From DATLGB01 sp037724045 (GTDB taxonomy: Bacteria; Actinomycetota; Thermoleophilia; Solirubrobacterales; Solirubrobacteraceae), in the NCBI GenBank assembly GCA_037724045.1, contig JBBJOW010000001.1:1-64000 (forward strand): DNA of 64,000 nt. The letters run 5' to 3'. Position 1 is the stretch's first letter. Each line of letters begins with the position of its first letter. Below, piece by piece: positions 14,442 to 23,151 of this stretch. The notes below the pieces were generated by a model. It worked only from the letters and a program-made list of their open reading frames with translations. It ran no database searches and was not told the DNA's origin. A program made the position numbers and the translations under genes.

Positions 14442-15467
14442 ATGTTCGTGCTCGTGACGGGCGGGGCCGGCTTCATCGGCTCCCACGTGGTGGACGCCCT
14501 GCTCGCGGCCGGGCACGAGGTCCGCATCGTGGACTACCTGCACCCGGCCGCGCACGACCGCGAGCCGAGCTACGTCGCCGATGTCGAATGGCTGCGCGAC
14601 GACCTGCGCGCGGGTGCCGACGCTGCCGTCGCGGGCGTGGACGCCGTCCTGCATCAGGCGGCCATGGTCGGCCTCGGCGTCGACCTCTCCGACATCGCCG
14701 CCTACACCGCGCACAACGACCTCGGCACCGCGGAGCTGCTGCGCTCCCTGCACGCGCGCGGCTTCGACAGCCGCATCGTGCTCGCCTCGAGCATGGTCGT
14801 CTACGGCGAGGGCCGCTACGCCTGCCCGGCCCACGGCCGCCAGCCCGCGCCACCGCGTGCGCCTGGCGACCTCGACGCCGGCCGCTTCGAGCCCGGGTGC
14901 CCAGTCTGCGGCGGCCCGATGGAACCGCAGAGCGTGCCCGAGGACGCGCCCGCCGACCCTCGGAACGTGTACGCCGCCACCAAGCTGCATCAGGAGCATC
15001 TCGTGAATGCATACGCGCGCGAGACGGGAGCGGCTGCCGTGGCGCTGCGCTACCACAACGTCTACGGCCCGCGGATGCCGCGCGACACCCCCTACGCCGG
15101 AGTGGCCAGCATCTTCCGCTCACGCCTGGAGGCGGGCGCGGCGCCGCGCGTGACCGAGGACGGCCACCAGCGCCGCGACTTCGTGCATGTGCGCGACGTG
15201 GCCGCGGCGAATCTCCTCGCGCTCGAGTCCTCCGAGACCGGCGCCTTCAACGTCGCCAGCGGCGAGCCGCACAGCGTGGGGGAGATGGCCGCCGCGCTCA
15301 GCGCCGCCATGGGCGGCCCGGCGCCGGAGATCACCGGCGCCTGGCGCGCGGGCGACGTCCGCCACGTCTTCGCCTCGGTCGACCGCATCCGCGCGGAGCT
15401 CGGCTACACGCCGGGAGTCACCTTCGCCGACGGGATGGCCGAGTTCGCCTCAGCTCCGCTTCGTTAG
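14442..15467 (+). CDS. NAD-dependent sugar epimerase with zinc-ribbon insertion
   Basis: About 341 aa (a GTG at 14433 is an alternative start). Extended SDR: NAD site TGGAGFIGSH, catalytic Tyr in NVYAATKLHQEH, then RYHNVYGPRMP. Between strands a Cys/His insert (YACPAHGR ... GCPVCGGP) forms a probable zinc ribbon, known from dTDP-L-rhamnose 4-epimerase-type enzymes. It is divergent from the GT2 operon, consistent with supplying an activated sugar. The exact substrate is inference. Confidence 0.85.
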   Translation: MFVLVTGGAGFIGSHVVDALLAAGHEVRIVDYLHPAAHDREPSYVADVEWLRDDLRAGADAAVAGVDAVLHQAAMVGLGVDLSDIAAYTAHNDLGTAELLRSLHARGFDSRIVLASSMVVYGEGRYACPAHGRQPAPPRAPGDLDAGRFEPGCPVCGGPMEPQSVPEDAPADPRNVYAATKLHQEHLVNAYARETGAAAVALRYHNVYGPRMPRDTPYAGVASIFRSRLEAGAAPRVTEDGHQRRDFVHVRDVAAANLLALESSETGAFNVASGEPHSVGEMAAALSAAMGGPAPEITGAWRAGDVRHVFASVDRIRAELGYTPGVTFADGMAEFASAPLR

Positions 15468-15604
15468 GGTCCGAAGCTGAATTAGATGCGCGTTGGGCGC
15501 GCGAGCCGTGGATGCCTGGGGCCGCACGATTCCGGAGTCCATGCGTGCATCGGCGAGGAATCGGGTGGCGCGCCGCGGATCGCCCGCCCAAACCGCATAG
15601 TTAT

Positions 15605-16510
15605 TCATCTACGGGCCCTTAGCCCCAAGTCGCCGAACGGCTCGTCGCGCTCGCGCACGGCCTCCCGCCAGCCGGCCTCGGCGGCGCGGGCGCGGAAGGC
15701 GTGGCCCTCGGGCGTGTGGCGCGTGATGCCGTCGAAGACCGTCCCCAGCACCTGGGTCGTGTGCAGGCCCTGGGCCATCAGCTGCTGGTTGAGCAGCAGC
15801 TTCATCATGACCAGCTGGTTGACGGGCAGCCGGGCGATGCGGGCGACGAGCGCCTCGCAGCGCTCCTCGAGCTCGGCGGCCGGAGCGGACTCGATCGCCA
15901 GCCCCCAGTCGACCGCCTCGGTTCCCGACAGGCAGTCGCCGGTGAAGAGCAGCCGCGCGGCCCTCTGCGCGCCCAGCTTGTACGCCCACAGCGCGGTCGT
16001 CGGGGAGCCCCAGACGCGGGCGGGCGGGTAGCCGATCTTGGCGTCGTCGGCGATCACGACGAGGTCCGAGCACAACGCCATGTCCGTGCCCCCCGCGACA
16101 CAGAAGCCGTGCACGCGGCAGACCACCGGCTTGTTCGCATGGAAGAGGCTCATGAACGCGCGCACGTTGCGGCTCATCGCCTGGTAGTCGACCACCGGGT
16201 CCCAGATGCGCTCGGGGTCGTGGTTGCGCGCCTGCGCGGCGACGGTGACTGGGGAGAGGAGCTCGTCCCCGCCGGATCCCTCCACGCCGCCGAGGAAGTG
16301 CTCGGCCCAGTCCGACAGGTCGTAGCCGCCGCAGAAACCCGAGCCGGCACCGGCGAGCACTATGACGTGCACCCCCGGGTCGACGTCAGCCTGCTCGACC
16401 GCGGCGGCGAGCTCGCCCGGCATGGCGGCGGTGATGGCGTTGCCCGAGGCGGGACGGTCGAGCGTGATCCGCGCGACGCGGCCGTCCACCTCGTAGCGGA
16501 CGTCGGTCAT
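15605..16510 (-). CDS. Enoyl-CoA hydratase/isomerase family protein
   Basis: 301 aa crotonase fold. Oxyanion-hole motifs: AGAGSGFCGGYDLSDW and RVHGFCVAGGTDMALCSD. The C-terminal half (KIGYPPARVWG, GLAIESAPAAELEERCEAL) is standard. It hydrates or isomerises an acyl-CoA in fatty or aromatic acid breakdown; the substrate cannot be told. A long insert after the first motif (residues about 75-115) is larger than in FadB-type hydratases. Start ATG 16510; longer frame extensions lack protein character. Confidence 0.9.
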   Translation of the reverse strand: MTDVRYEVDGRVARITLDRPASGNAITAAMPGELAAAVEQADVDPGVHVIVLAGAGSGFCGGYDLSDWAEHFLGGVEGSGGDELLSPVTVAAQARNHDPERIWDPVVDYQAMSRNVRAFMSLFHANKPVVCRVHGFCVAGGTDMALCSDLVVIADDAKIGYPPARVWGSPTTALWAYKLGAQRAARLLFTGDCLSGTEAVDWGLAIESAPAAELEERCEALVARIARLPVNQLVMMKLLLNQQLMAQGLHTTQVLGTVFDGITRHTPEGHAFRARAAEAGWREAVRERDEPFGDLGLRARR

Positions 16511-16542
16511 CCGGCCTCGCTTTCGCTCGTCACCGCAGCGGG

Positions 16543-16992
16543 CTAGCGCCCGCGCTCCGCGTGGCGCTTGAGCTGCCCCGGGCGGGCGGTGACCATCAGC
16601 TCGCGCACGCGGCCCTCGACCGGTCCGCGGACGAGCATGCCGAGCATCATGCCCGGGTCGATCTCGAGCGCGTACGTGGCGGTCGTCGTGCCGCCGGACT
16701 CCGCGAAAGACCAGGAGCCTTCGAGCGACTTGAGTTCGCCCTTCTCCTGCTTCCAGGACAGGCCGTTGGGCTCGTCGTAGCTGAAGCGCACGCGCGACTT
16801 GACGGTGCGGACCTTGGCGTCCGTCGCGATCTCGGCGACCAGCGCGCGGCCCTCGCCGTCGCGCTCGAGCACCTCGACGCCGACGACGCCGTCCTGCCAC
16901 TCGGCGATGGTGTCCACGTCGGCGGCCAGCTCGTAGCAGCGAGCCAGTGGCGCAGCGATCTCTGCGGAGGCGGAATCGATCATCTTTCCCAT
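16543..16992 (-). CDS. SRPBCC family protein (START-like fold)
   Basis: 149 aa from ATG 16992. The pattern DSASAEIAAPLARCYELAAD ... WQDGVVGVEVLERD and the C-terminal helix PVEGRVRELMVTARPGQLKRHAE fit the polyketide-cyclase/SRPBCC family, which binds a hydrophobic ligand in a helix-grip pocket. No catalytic residue can be assigned. It lies 32 bp upstream of the crotonase gene, same direction, probably the same transcript. Confidence 0.82.
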   Translation of the reverse strand: MGKMIDSASAEIAAPLARCYELAADVDTIAEWQDGVVGVEVLERDGEGRALVAEIATDAKVRTVKSRVRFSYDEPNGLSWKQEKGELKSLEGSWSFAESGGTTTATYALEIDPGMMLGMLVRGPVEGRVRELMVTARPGQLKRHAERGR

Positions 16993-17097
16993 GGTCGACC
17001 GACGATAAAGCAGGGGGCCCGCCCGACGGGTCATCCCGTGTGGAGCCATGCCCCGTCGTGCACCCCTCGAGCCGAGTGAACGTCTATGTTTCGGCGC

Positions 17098-17238
17098 ATG
17101 AGAGGAGGCCTGTTCGCTGCGACGCTCGCCGCCGTGCTGCTCGGAGGGGCCACCGCGGAGGCGGCGCCCAAGATCACCACGCTGTCCAACCGCGCCGACC
17201 TGATCTCGGGCGACGACGCGCTGCTGCCGCGCTGCTGA
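17098..17238 (+). pseudogene. Truncated leader of a secreted protein, DUF6351-like
   Basis: 46 codons: a clean signal peptide (MRGGLFAATLAAVLLGGATA), then KITTLSNRADLISGDDAL and a stop. The words SNRADLISG resemble the mature N-terminus of large secreted DUF6351 proteins, so this looks like what is left after a deletion fused the leader to the next gene. Its TGA overlaps the following ATG (TGATG). Confidence 0.5.
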
Positions 17239-17591
17239 TGGCGCGCAACGTGCTCGGCGAGGAGTTGGCCGTCTGCGGCCTGGATCCGGTGACCGGCTGG
17301 ATGCGCACCGGCTGCTGTGAGACCGACGCGCACGACGTCGGCTCGCACACGGTCTGCGTGGTGATGACCGACGATTTCCTCGAGTTCAGTGCCGCGCGGG
17401 GCAACGACCTCTCTACGCCGCGGCCGGGCTTTGCCGGCCTGCAGGCCGGCGACCGCTGGTGCCTATGCGCCAGCCGGTTCAAGGAGGCGCTCGACGCCGG
17501 CGTGGCACCGCAGGTCATCGTGGAGGCCTGCGAGGAGCGCGCGCTCGACGACGTCCCGCTGGCGGCGCTGCGCGCGCACGCCTTCGACTAG
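17238..17591 (+). CDS. DUF2237 family protein
   Basis: 117 aa. The family fingerprint is complete: NVLGEELAVCG, GCCETDAHDVGSHTVC, FSAARGNDLSTPRPGF, GDRWCLCASRFKEAL and RAHAFD at the C-terminus. The many conserved Cys suggest metal or disulfide chemistry, but the family has no assigned function. Start ATG 17238 overlaps the stop of the truncated leader, so its own promoter may have been lost and translation may depend on the remnant upstream. Confidence 0.9.
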   Translation: MARNVLGEELAVCGLDPVTGWMRTGCCETDAHDVGSHTVCVVMTDDFLEFSAARGNDLSTPRPGFAGLQAGDRWCLCASRFKEALDAGVAPQVIVEACEERALDDVPLAALRAHAFD

Positions 17592-17602
17592 TGGGCCGCT
17601 GC

Positions 17603-18235
17603 TTACCACTTCGGGCCGCTCTCGCCGAGGCGACCTCGCTCGTCCTCGGGCAGCTCCGGGTTCGTCGCGCGCCACTTGCGGCCGTCGATGACTTCCGAGC
17701 GAAGCGAGGTTGGATGGCGGCCGTCGGCGGTGGGGATCGGGACGAGGCGCAGCTCGCGGACGGGCAGGTCGGGTGCGAGGAGGTCGGCCACGGAGCGCGC
17801 GTAGGCGGCGGCGATGACCGCGCGGCCATCCGCACGAGCGTCGCGCAGCCGTTCGCGACTGTCGGAGCGGCCCGCGTAGGCCCAGACGCGTCCGGGCGGG
17901 TCGACCACGCCGGCGGTGACGTCGACGCGGTCGTAGTTGTGCTCCCGGCGGTCGAGCTGGGCGAGCTCGGCCTCGAGGACGACACCCGTCACGGACGCGT
18001 CCGGATCGGGCTCGATGTCGAGGAAGGCGACGCACACGTCGGGCCGGCTGCCATCGGGCGCGAGGTAGCGCTTGTAGCCGGGAATGTCGACCGTGTTGTC
18101 CATGGCCACGCCCCACACCCGGCGCCAGCCGCGCAGCACGGCCGGGGCCGCGCCGGAGTGCTCACCGACGAGCGACCCGTAACCGAACACGAAATCGCCC
18201 AGCTCTGCACGCTCGTCCACAACGGCGCCCATCAT
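17603..18235 (-). CDS. Gamma-glutamylcyclotransferase-like protein
   Basis: 210 aa from ATG 18235 (GTG 18250 possible). FVFGYGSLVGEHSG is the GGCT/AIG2-like phosphate-type loop, followed by AMDNTVDIPGYKRY, a Glu in the LDRREHNYDRVDV region typical of GGCT-like catalytic folds, and VWAYAGRSDSRERL. The fold is secure; that it cyclises gamma-glutamyl compounds is inference. Convergent with DUF2237 (11-bp gap) and divergent from the SDR gene. Confidence 0.78.
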   Translation of the reverse strand: MMGAVVDERAELGDFVFGYGSLVGEHSGAAPAVLRGWRRVWGVAMDNTVDIPGYKRYLAPDGSRPDVCVAFLDIEPDPDASVTGVVLEAELAQLDRREHNYDRVDVTAGVVDPPGRVWAYAGRSDSRERLRDARADGRAVIAAAYARSVADLLAPDLPVRELRLVPIPTADGRHPTSLRSEVIDGRKWRATNPELPEDERGRLGESGPKW

Positions 18236-18273
18236 GCCGCGTCCAGCCACCGGCGGCGGGTAGGTTGACTCAC

Positions 18274-19185
18274 ATGGCGCAAAAGTGGACAGCGGCGGAC
18301 ATCGGCGACCAGAGCGGCCGGACCGCCGTCGTCACGGGAGCCAACAGCGGCATCGGGCTGATCGCCGCGCGGGAGCTCGCGCGCGCCGGAGCCCGTGTGG
18401 TGATGGCGTGTCGCAACCTGGCCAAGGGTGGCGACGCCGCAGCGCAGATCCAGCGTGACGCGCCCGGGGCCGACCTCGACGTGGCCGAGCTCGACCTGGG
18501 TTCACTCGAAAGCGTCGCCGACTTCGCCGCCGCCTACGACTCAGACCTCGACCTGCTCGTCAACAACGCCGGCGTGATGGCCCCGCCGCGGAGCGAGACC
18601 GCCGACGGCTTCGAGCTGCAGTTCGGCACCAACCACCTCGGGCACTTCGCCCTCACGGCGCAGCTGCTGGACCGGATGAACGGCCGCGAGGACGCCCGCG
18701 TGGTCACGCTCTCCAGCGGCGCGCACCGGATCGGCAAGATCGACTTCGACAACCTGCAGCGCGACCGCGGGTACAACCGCTGGACCGCCTACGGGCAGTC
18801 CAAGCTCGCCAACCTGCTCTTCGCGCTGGAGCTCGACCGCCGGCTGAAGGCGAGCGGGTCGGCGATCAAGAGCGTCGCCGCGCATCCCGGGTACGCCGCC
18901 ACCAACCTCCAGTCCGCCGCGGCGCCCGTCTTCGACCGGCTGCTGATGCGCGTCACCAACACCGTCATCGCCCAGAGCCCGGAGATGGGTGCGCTTCCCA
19001 CGCTCTACGCGGCGACCGCGCCGGGGCTCGCCGGCGGGGAGTTCATCGGACCCGACGGCCTGCTCGAGCAGCGCGGGCATCCGCAGGTCGTCGCGCCCAA
19101 CGACGCCGGCCGTGACGAAGCCGTCGCCCGCCGGCTGTGGGAGGTCTCCGAGGCGCTCACCGGCCAGGCCGTGCCGCTGGGATGA
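18274..19185 (+). CDS. Short-chain dehydrogenase, retinol-dehydrogenase-like
   Basis: 303 aa from ATG 18274. Classical SDR: TGANSGIGLIAAREL cofactor site, NNAGVM at strand 4, catalytic Ser in TLSSGAHR and YGQSK (Tyr/Lys pair), then HPGYAATNL. Arg after strand 2 (ACRNL) favours NADP(H). It is of the protochlorophyllide/retinol reductase-like group seen widely in actinobacteria; substrate unknown. Stop overlaps the ATG of the Kelch gene. Confidence 0.9.
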   Translation: MAQKWTAADIGDQSGRTAVVTGANSGIGLIAARELARAGARVVMACRNLAKGGDAAAQIQRDAPGADLDVAELDLGSLESVADFAAAYDSDLDLLVNNAGVMAPPRSETADGFELQFGTNHLGHFALTAQLLDRMNGREDARVVTLSSGAHRIGKIDFDNLQRDRGYNRWTAYGQSKLANLLFALELDRRLKASGSAIKSVAAHPGYAATNLQSAAAPVFDRLLMRVTNTVIAQSPEMGALPTLYAATAPGLAGGEFIGPDGLLEQRGHPQVVAPNDAGRDEAVARRLWEVSEALTGQAVPLG

Positions 19186-20114
19186 GCCTCGCGGCCGTCG
19201 TCGCGGCGGCGGCCGCGCTCGCCTCGCCGAGCGCCGCCTCGGAGTGGACGCAGCTGACAGACTCGCCGCTGTCGCGCACCGAGGTGGCGGTCGCGCGGGT
19301 CGGTCGCTTCGCCTATTCGATCGGCGGCTACGAGGCGACCTCGCGAGCGACGACCGCCGCGGTCGAGCGCTACGACCTCCGCGAGGATGCGTGGTCACGC
19401 GTCGCCGACCTGCCGGTGGCCCTCAACCACGCCGCGGCGGCCGCGCTGGGCGGTCGCGTCTACGTAGCCGGCGGCTACCGGGCGGGGCAGAAGCCGGTGC
19501 CGGCGCTGTTTCGCTACGACCCCGCGCGCGATCGGTGGTCGCGCCTCAAGCCGGCGCCGACACCGCGCGGCGCCCTCAGCCTCGCCGCGGCGAACGGCAA
19601 GCTCTACGCCGTCGGCGGCGCGACGGGCTCCGCCGGCTCGGGCGCCCTGCGCACCCTGGAGGTCTACGACGTAGCCCGCCGGCGCTGGGCGCGCGCGCCG
19701 GCGATGTCGGTGGCCCGCGAGCATCTCGCGGTGGCGGCGGTCGGCGGGCAGGTGCTCGCGTTTGCCGGTCGCGAGAACGGCCGGGGGAACTTCGTCGTCG
19801 TGGAGGCCTACGACCCGGCGGACCGGCGCTGGCGGCGGCTGCCCTCACTGCGCAAGGCGCGCGGCGGGATCGCGGCGACGGCGGTTGGCGGCGGCCGCGC
19901 CGTCGTGCTCGGAGGGGAGGAGCCGGCGGGCACGATCCGCGAGGTCGAGCTGCTGTCCCGCGACCGCCGTTGGAGCGCGCTGCCGGACCTGCCCACGCCG
20001 CGCCACGGCCTCGGCGCCGTCTTCTACGGGGGGCGCGTGTTCGCGATCGGCGGTGGCGATCAGCCCGGCTTCTTCTTCACGGGAAGGGTGGAAGCCCTGC
20101 AGATCCGGCGATAA
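19182..20114 (+). CDS. Secreted Kelch-repeat beta-propeller protein
   Basis: 310 aa. Signal peptide (MSLAAVVAAAAALASPSAAS), then six Kelch units recognisable by Gly-Gly pairs and spaced aromatic/Trp residues (AYSIGGYEA, VYVAGGYRAG, LYAVGGATG, VLAFAGREN, AVVLGGEE, VFAIGGGDQPG), enough for a full propeller. Likely an exported binding protein or a galactose-oxidase-like scaffold without catalytic residues. ATGA overlap with the SDR gene implies co-expression. Confidence 0.88.
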   Translation: MSLAAVVAAAAALASPSAASEWTQLTDSPLSRTEVAVARVGRFAYSIGGYEATSRATTAAVERYDLREDAWSRVADLPVALNHAAAAALGGRVYVAGGYRAGQKPVPALFRYDPARDRWSRLKPAPTPRGALSLAAANGKLYAVGGATGSAGSGALRTLEVYDVARRRWARAPAMSVAREHLAVAAVGGQVLAFAGRENGRGNFVVVEAYDPADRRWRRLPSLRKARGGIAATAVGGGRAVVLGGEEPAGTIREVELLSRDRRWSALPDLPTPRHGLGAVFYGGRVFAIGGGDQPGFFFTGRVEALQIRR

Positions 20115-20165
20115 GCAACTAATCCCACCGATCAAGTCTTGTACACCGGCTAACTTGGTTCGGTC

Positions 20166-21065
20166 ATGGACCCCCTGATCATCTTCTTCGGCCTCGGCGT
20201 CGGGATCCTAATCGGCCTCACGGGCGTCGGTGGCGGGTCGCTGATGACGCCGCTGCTGCTCATCGTCGGCGGCTACAGCCCGACCGTCGCCATCGGCACC
20301 GACCTCGCGTACGGGGCCGTGACCAAGACGCTCGGCGGCTGGCAGCACCTGCGCGCCGGCAACGTGGACCTGCGCCTGTCGCGCTACCTGGCCTACGGGT
20401 CGGTGCCCGGCTCGATCGTCGGCGTCTACACGCTGGAGCGCCTCGACGACGTCTACGGCGACGAGTTCGCGCCCATCCTGCTCACCGCGGTCGCCGTCGC
20501 GCTTGCGCTGGCCGCCGCCGCCAGCCTCTACCGCTCGCTGTTCCGGCCCGGCCTGGTCGCCAAGGAGCGTGACTCGGCGTTGCTCCAGCGGCGCGTGAGC
20601 CGGGTCGCGACGGTCGCGATCGGCGCCGTGCTCGGCTTCATCCTCGGCCTGACCTCAGTCGGCTCCGGAGCGCTCATCGGCCTGGCGCTGATCCTGCTCT
20701 ACAAGCTGCGGCCCCGCCGGGTGGTGGGCACTGACGTCTTTCACGCGGCGGTGCTGCTGTGGACGGCCGCGCTTGCGCATCTGGTCGGCGGCAACGTCGA
20801 CTTCGGGTTGATGGGGACGATCCTGATCGGCTCGCTACCGGGCGTCTGGATCGGCGTCAAGCTCGTGCCCTACGTGCCGGTCGCCGCGCTGCGCACGACG
20901 CTCGGCGCCGTGCTGGCCGCAGCTTCGCTGGGCGTCTCCACCAAGGCGGGCGCCGATATCCCCGCTGCGGCGATCATCGGCGTGCCGCTCGCGATCGGCG
21001 TCTTTGCCTATGTGCTGCACCGCCGCCGCGAGCAGCAAGGTCTCCTGTCGGTCACGGACCACTAG
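20166..21065 (+). CDS. TauE/SafE family sulfite/organosulfur exporter
   Basis: 299 aa with seven to eight membrane helices in two related halves. Each half starts with the family motif: GLTGVGGGSLMTPLLL and GLTSVGSGALIGLAL. Members export sulfite or sulfonates or import small carboxylates; the substrate is not deducible. It could protect against sulfite, fitting the sulfite-oxidase-like molybdoenzyme upstream, but this is inference. Confidence 0.88.
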   Translation: MDPLIIFFGLGVGILIGLTGVGGGSLMTPLLLIVGGYSPTVAIGTDLAYGAVTKTLGGWQHLRAGNVDLRLSRYLAYGSVPGSIVGVYTLERLDDVYGDEFAPILLTAVAVALALAAAASLYRSLFRPGLVAKERDSALLQRRVSRVATVAIGAVLGFILGLTSVGSGALIGLALILLYKLRPRRVVGTDVFHAAVLLWTAALAHLVGGNVDFGLMGTILIGSLPGVWIGVKLVPYVPVAALRTTLGAVLAAASLGVSTKAGADIPAAAIIGVPLAIGVFAYVLHRRREQQGLLSVTDH

Positions 21066-21265
21066 GCCTCATCCCGTCGCAGCCCGAAGGCGCCCGGGCC
21101 GGGGCCCGGACGCCGGCGCCGCGGTCAGCGGTCGCTGGTCGAGACGCCCGTGTTCTTGGTGCGCGTCTGGGTGTTGGACTGCGTATATCCGGATTCGTGA
21201 TCCAGGTTTCCATAACCGCCATTATCGAGCACTGGATCTGAGAACACGTCTACTCTGCCCGCACG

Positions 21266-21955
21266 ATGCCCATCCTGTCGGTCCTGCTCGCGGCTGCCAC
21301 CGTCGCATCGCCCGCTCCGGCGCACACGGGCGTCGTTTCTGAGCCAGGCATCCGCCACGCACCGGTCGTCCGCTTAGTCACCTTCGGACACTCCTGGGTC
21401 GCAGGCCGCTACCCCGACCCCGCCATCACGCCCTGGCCCGACCGCGTGGCCGCATCCCACGGCGTGTCGCTCGCCAACGCCGGCGTCGGCGCAACCGAGG
21501 CCTCCCAGACCCTCGACGCCGTACTTGCCTACCAGCCGCGCGCAGCTGACGAGGTGGTGATCGAGGCGATGCTCAACGACGTCCGCAAGTACGGCGACGC
21601 GGGAATCCCCGCCTTCAAGCGCACAGTGCGTTCGATGCTGCGGCACCTCACGATGGCACCCGTGCGTCCGGCACGCATCGTCATGGTGAGCGACGCGCCG
21701 ATCACGCTGTGGCAGACGCCTCCCGGCAGCCTTTACGACCAGGGATCGGACCCTGAGCTTCACGCCTACGCCGACGCGCTCGAAGCAGTAGCGTCGAAGT
21801 TCGCGCGCTTCAACGTTCGCATCCTCGACCTGTCCCGCCGCTGGGCCGCCGATGAGTACATCGCCTCCGACGGGATCCATCCCAGCGAGGCGGGCACCGC
21901 GCGCATCGCGCAGCGGGTCGCATGGGCGTTGGGGTCGTTGGGCAGGCGCCGGTGA
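21266..21955 (+). CDS. Secreted SGNH-fold hydrolase (GDSL esterase)
   Basis: 229 aa with signal peptide (about 1-19). Block I is TFGHSWVAG, with the nucleophile Ser in a GHSW rather than GDSL context. Block II Gly is in NAGVGA, block III Asn in AMLNDVRKYG, and block V DGIHPSEAG supplies the Asp-His pair. So the SGNH set is complete despite the odd first block. Likely an extracellular esterase or lipase. A GC-rich palindrome (CCGGGCC/GGCCCGG) lies in the 200-bp gap before it. Confidence 0.85.
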   Translation: MPILSVLLAAATVASPAPAHTGVVSEPGIRHAPVVRLVTFGHSWVAGRYPDPAITPWPDRVAASHGVSLANAGVGATEASQTLDAVLAYQPRAADEVVIEAMLNDVRKYGDAGIPAFKRTVRSMLRHLTMAPVRPARIVMVSDAPITLWQTPPGSLYDQGSDPELHAYADALEAVASKFARFNVRILDLSRRWAADEYIASDGIHPSEAGTARIAQRVAWALGSLGRRR

Positions 21956-22093
21956 CGCGTACCTGACCGCGCTTGCGCAGGTGTGACGTTGACCGGGTGA
22001 CGGACGTTTTCGAACGCTGGACGACTGTTCTCCGCTCGGCCGACGATCCTGCCACCATGTCGCTGGCCTGTCGCCGAAGTCCAAGGAGAGCCC

Positions 22094-22411
22094 ATGCACC
22101 GCCGTTCCGTCCGCAGCATCGTCGTCGCATTCGCGGTAACCACCCTGCTGGCGTCTGTCGGAGCCGTCAGCGTCAGCGCCGCCAGCTATCCAAGCGAGGT
22201 CAAGCAGTCGTTTCAGAAGTCGTGTGTGAAGGCGGCCAAGAACGGAGGCGTGTCGACGAAGAAGGCCGAGGCCTACTGCCGCAGCGCGTTCAACTGCATC
22301 GAGGACAAGCTGAGCCTCAAGCGGTTCACGCAGCTGACCCAGAACGGCAATTTCGCGAGCAACAAGAAGGTCCAGAGCTGCATCGAGAAGGCCTCCGTCA
22401 AGCTGGAGTAA
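22094..22411 (+). CDS. Small secreted four-cysteine protein
   Basis: 105 aa, with an AAGGAG ribosome site 6 nt before ATG. Signal peptide about 1-29 (ending VSAAS). The mature 75 residues are Lys/Ser-rich and contain four Cys (KSCVKAAK, AYCRSAFNCIED, QSCIEKA) spaced for two disulfides in a helical bundle. No family recognised. The basic, helical, disulfide-linked form is seen in secreted inhibitors and small antimicrobials; this is speculative. Confidence 0.8.
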   Translation: MHRRSVRSIVVAFAVTTLLASVGAVSVSAASYPSEVKQSFQKSCVKAAKNGGVSTKKAEAYCRSAFNCIEDKLSLKRFTQLTQNGNFASNKKVQSCIEKASVKLE

Positions 22412-22439
22412 CCGATCGCACTCGCTGCGAAGGCGTGGG

Positions 22440-22817
22440 TCAGCCTTCGGGTCGCGCGGTGCCGAAGCTCCATAGGTTGCCCTCCAGATCGCGCGCGCTG
22501 TAGCCGCGCTGCTCACCGTCGAACCCCTCGTCGGGCTCGCTGAGCGCTTCGGCGCCGGCCGTCGTCGCGCGTTCGTAATGCGCGTCGGGATCCTCGACCA
22601 CGACGTAGACCCAGCCCACGCCGGCGTGCGCGCCGTGCAGGGCCTCAGGCACCTCCGGCTGGATCAGGATCATGCCGTCGCCGTGCCGCATCACGGCGAG
22701 GCCGACGGCGTCCTCGTCGTCACGTTCGACGACGACGGGCTCGAAGCCGAAGGCGAGTTCGAGGAACCCGAGGGCAGCGTCGACGTCCCGGTAGGTCAGC
22801 GACGGGTAGACAGCCAT
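22440..22817 (-). CDS. VOC family protein (glyoxalase/bleomycin-resistance fold)
   Basis: 125 aa. Two beta-alpha-beta-beta-beta units: YPSLTYRDVDAALGFLELAFG and VYVVVEDPDAHYERATTAGAE, ending RDLEGNLWSFG. The PhnB-like subgroup starts this way. Metal ligands are not complete by eye, so binding rather than catalysis is possible. Stand-alone gene, convergent with the small secreted protein gene and divergent from the XRE gene. Confidence 0.88.
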   Translation of the reverse strand: MAVYPSLTYRDVDAALGFLELAFGFEPVVVERDDEDAVGLAVMRHGDGMILIQPEVPEALHGAHAGVGWVYVVVEDPDAHYERATTAGAEALSEPDEGFDGEQRGYSARDLEGNLWSFGTARPEG

Positions 22818-22851
22818 TCGGCGAAGATACCTGAGTGGATATCATGGGCTC

Positions 22852-23151
22852 GTGGACGTCGGCAGCGATCTGCGTACCGCTCGGCGCAACGCGGGCCTGA
22901 CTCAGCGCGAGCTGGCACTGGTCGCCGGGACCTCCCAGGCCACCATCTCCGCGTACGAGAGCGGGCGCAAGGTCCCGTCCGTGATCACGCTGGATCGCCT
23001 GCTCGGCGCCTGCGGCGCCTCGCTGGCCGTCGGCCGTCCCCGGCTCGAGCGCTCCGGACGCCACCTGGCGGAGGTGCTCGCGCTCGCCGAGGCGCTCCCC
23101 TACCGCCCGGCTCCCGAGCTGCGCTTCCCGCGGCTGCCGACAGCCGCGTGA
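22852..23151 (+). CDS. XRE-family DNA-binding protein, antitoxin-like
   Basis: 99 aa from GTG 22852. Helix-turn-helix LTQRELALVAGTSQATISAYESGRKVPSVITLDRL (residues about 16-50) is a textbook XRE domain. A short C-terminal tail follows. The stop overlaps the GTG start of the nucleotidyltransferase (GTGA), a layout typical of two-gene toxin-antitoxin modules in which the HTH protein represses the operon and neutralises or partners the enzyme. Confidence 0.88.
   Translation: MDVGSDLRTARRNAGLTQRELALVAGTSQATISAYESGRKVPSVITLDRLLGACGASLAVGRPRLERSGRHLAEVLALAEALPYRPAPELRFPRLPTAA

Noticed and set aside
21125..21358. Minus-strand 77-codon frame with a Ser/Thr-rich end
   Set aside because: It overlaps the start and signal peptide of the SGNH hydrolase, lacks a ribosome site, and its look is explained by locally lower GC.
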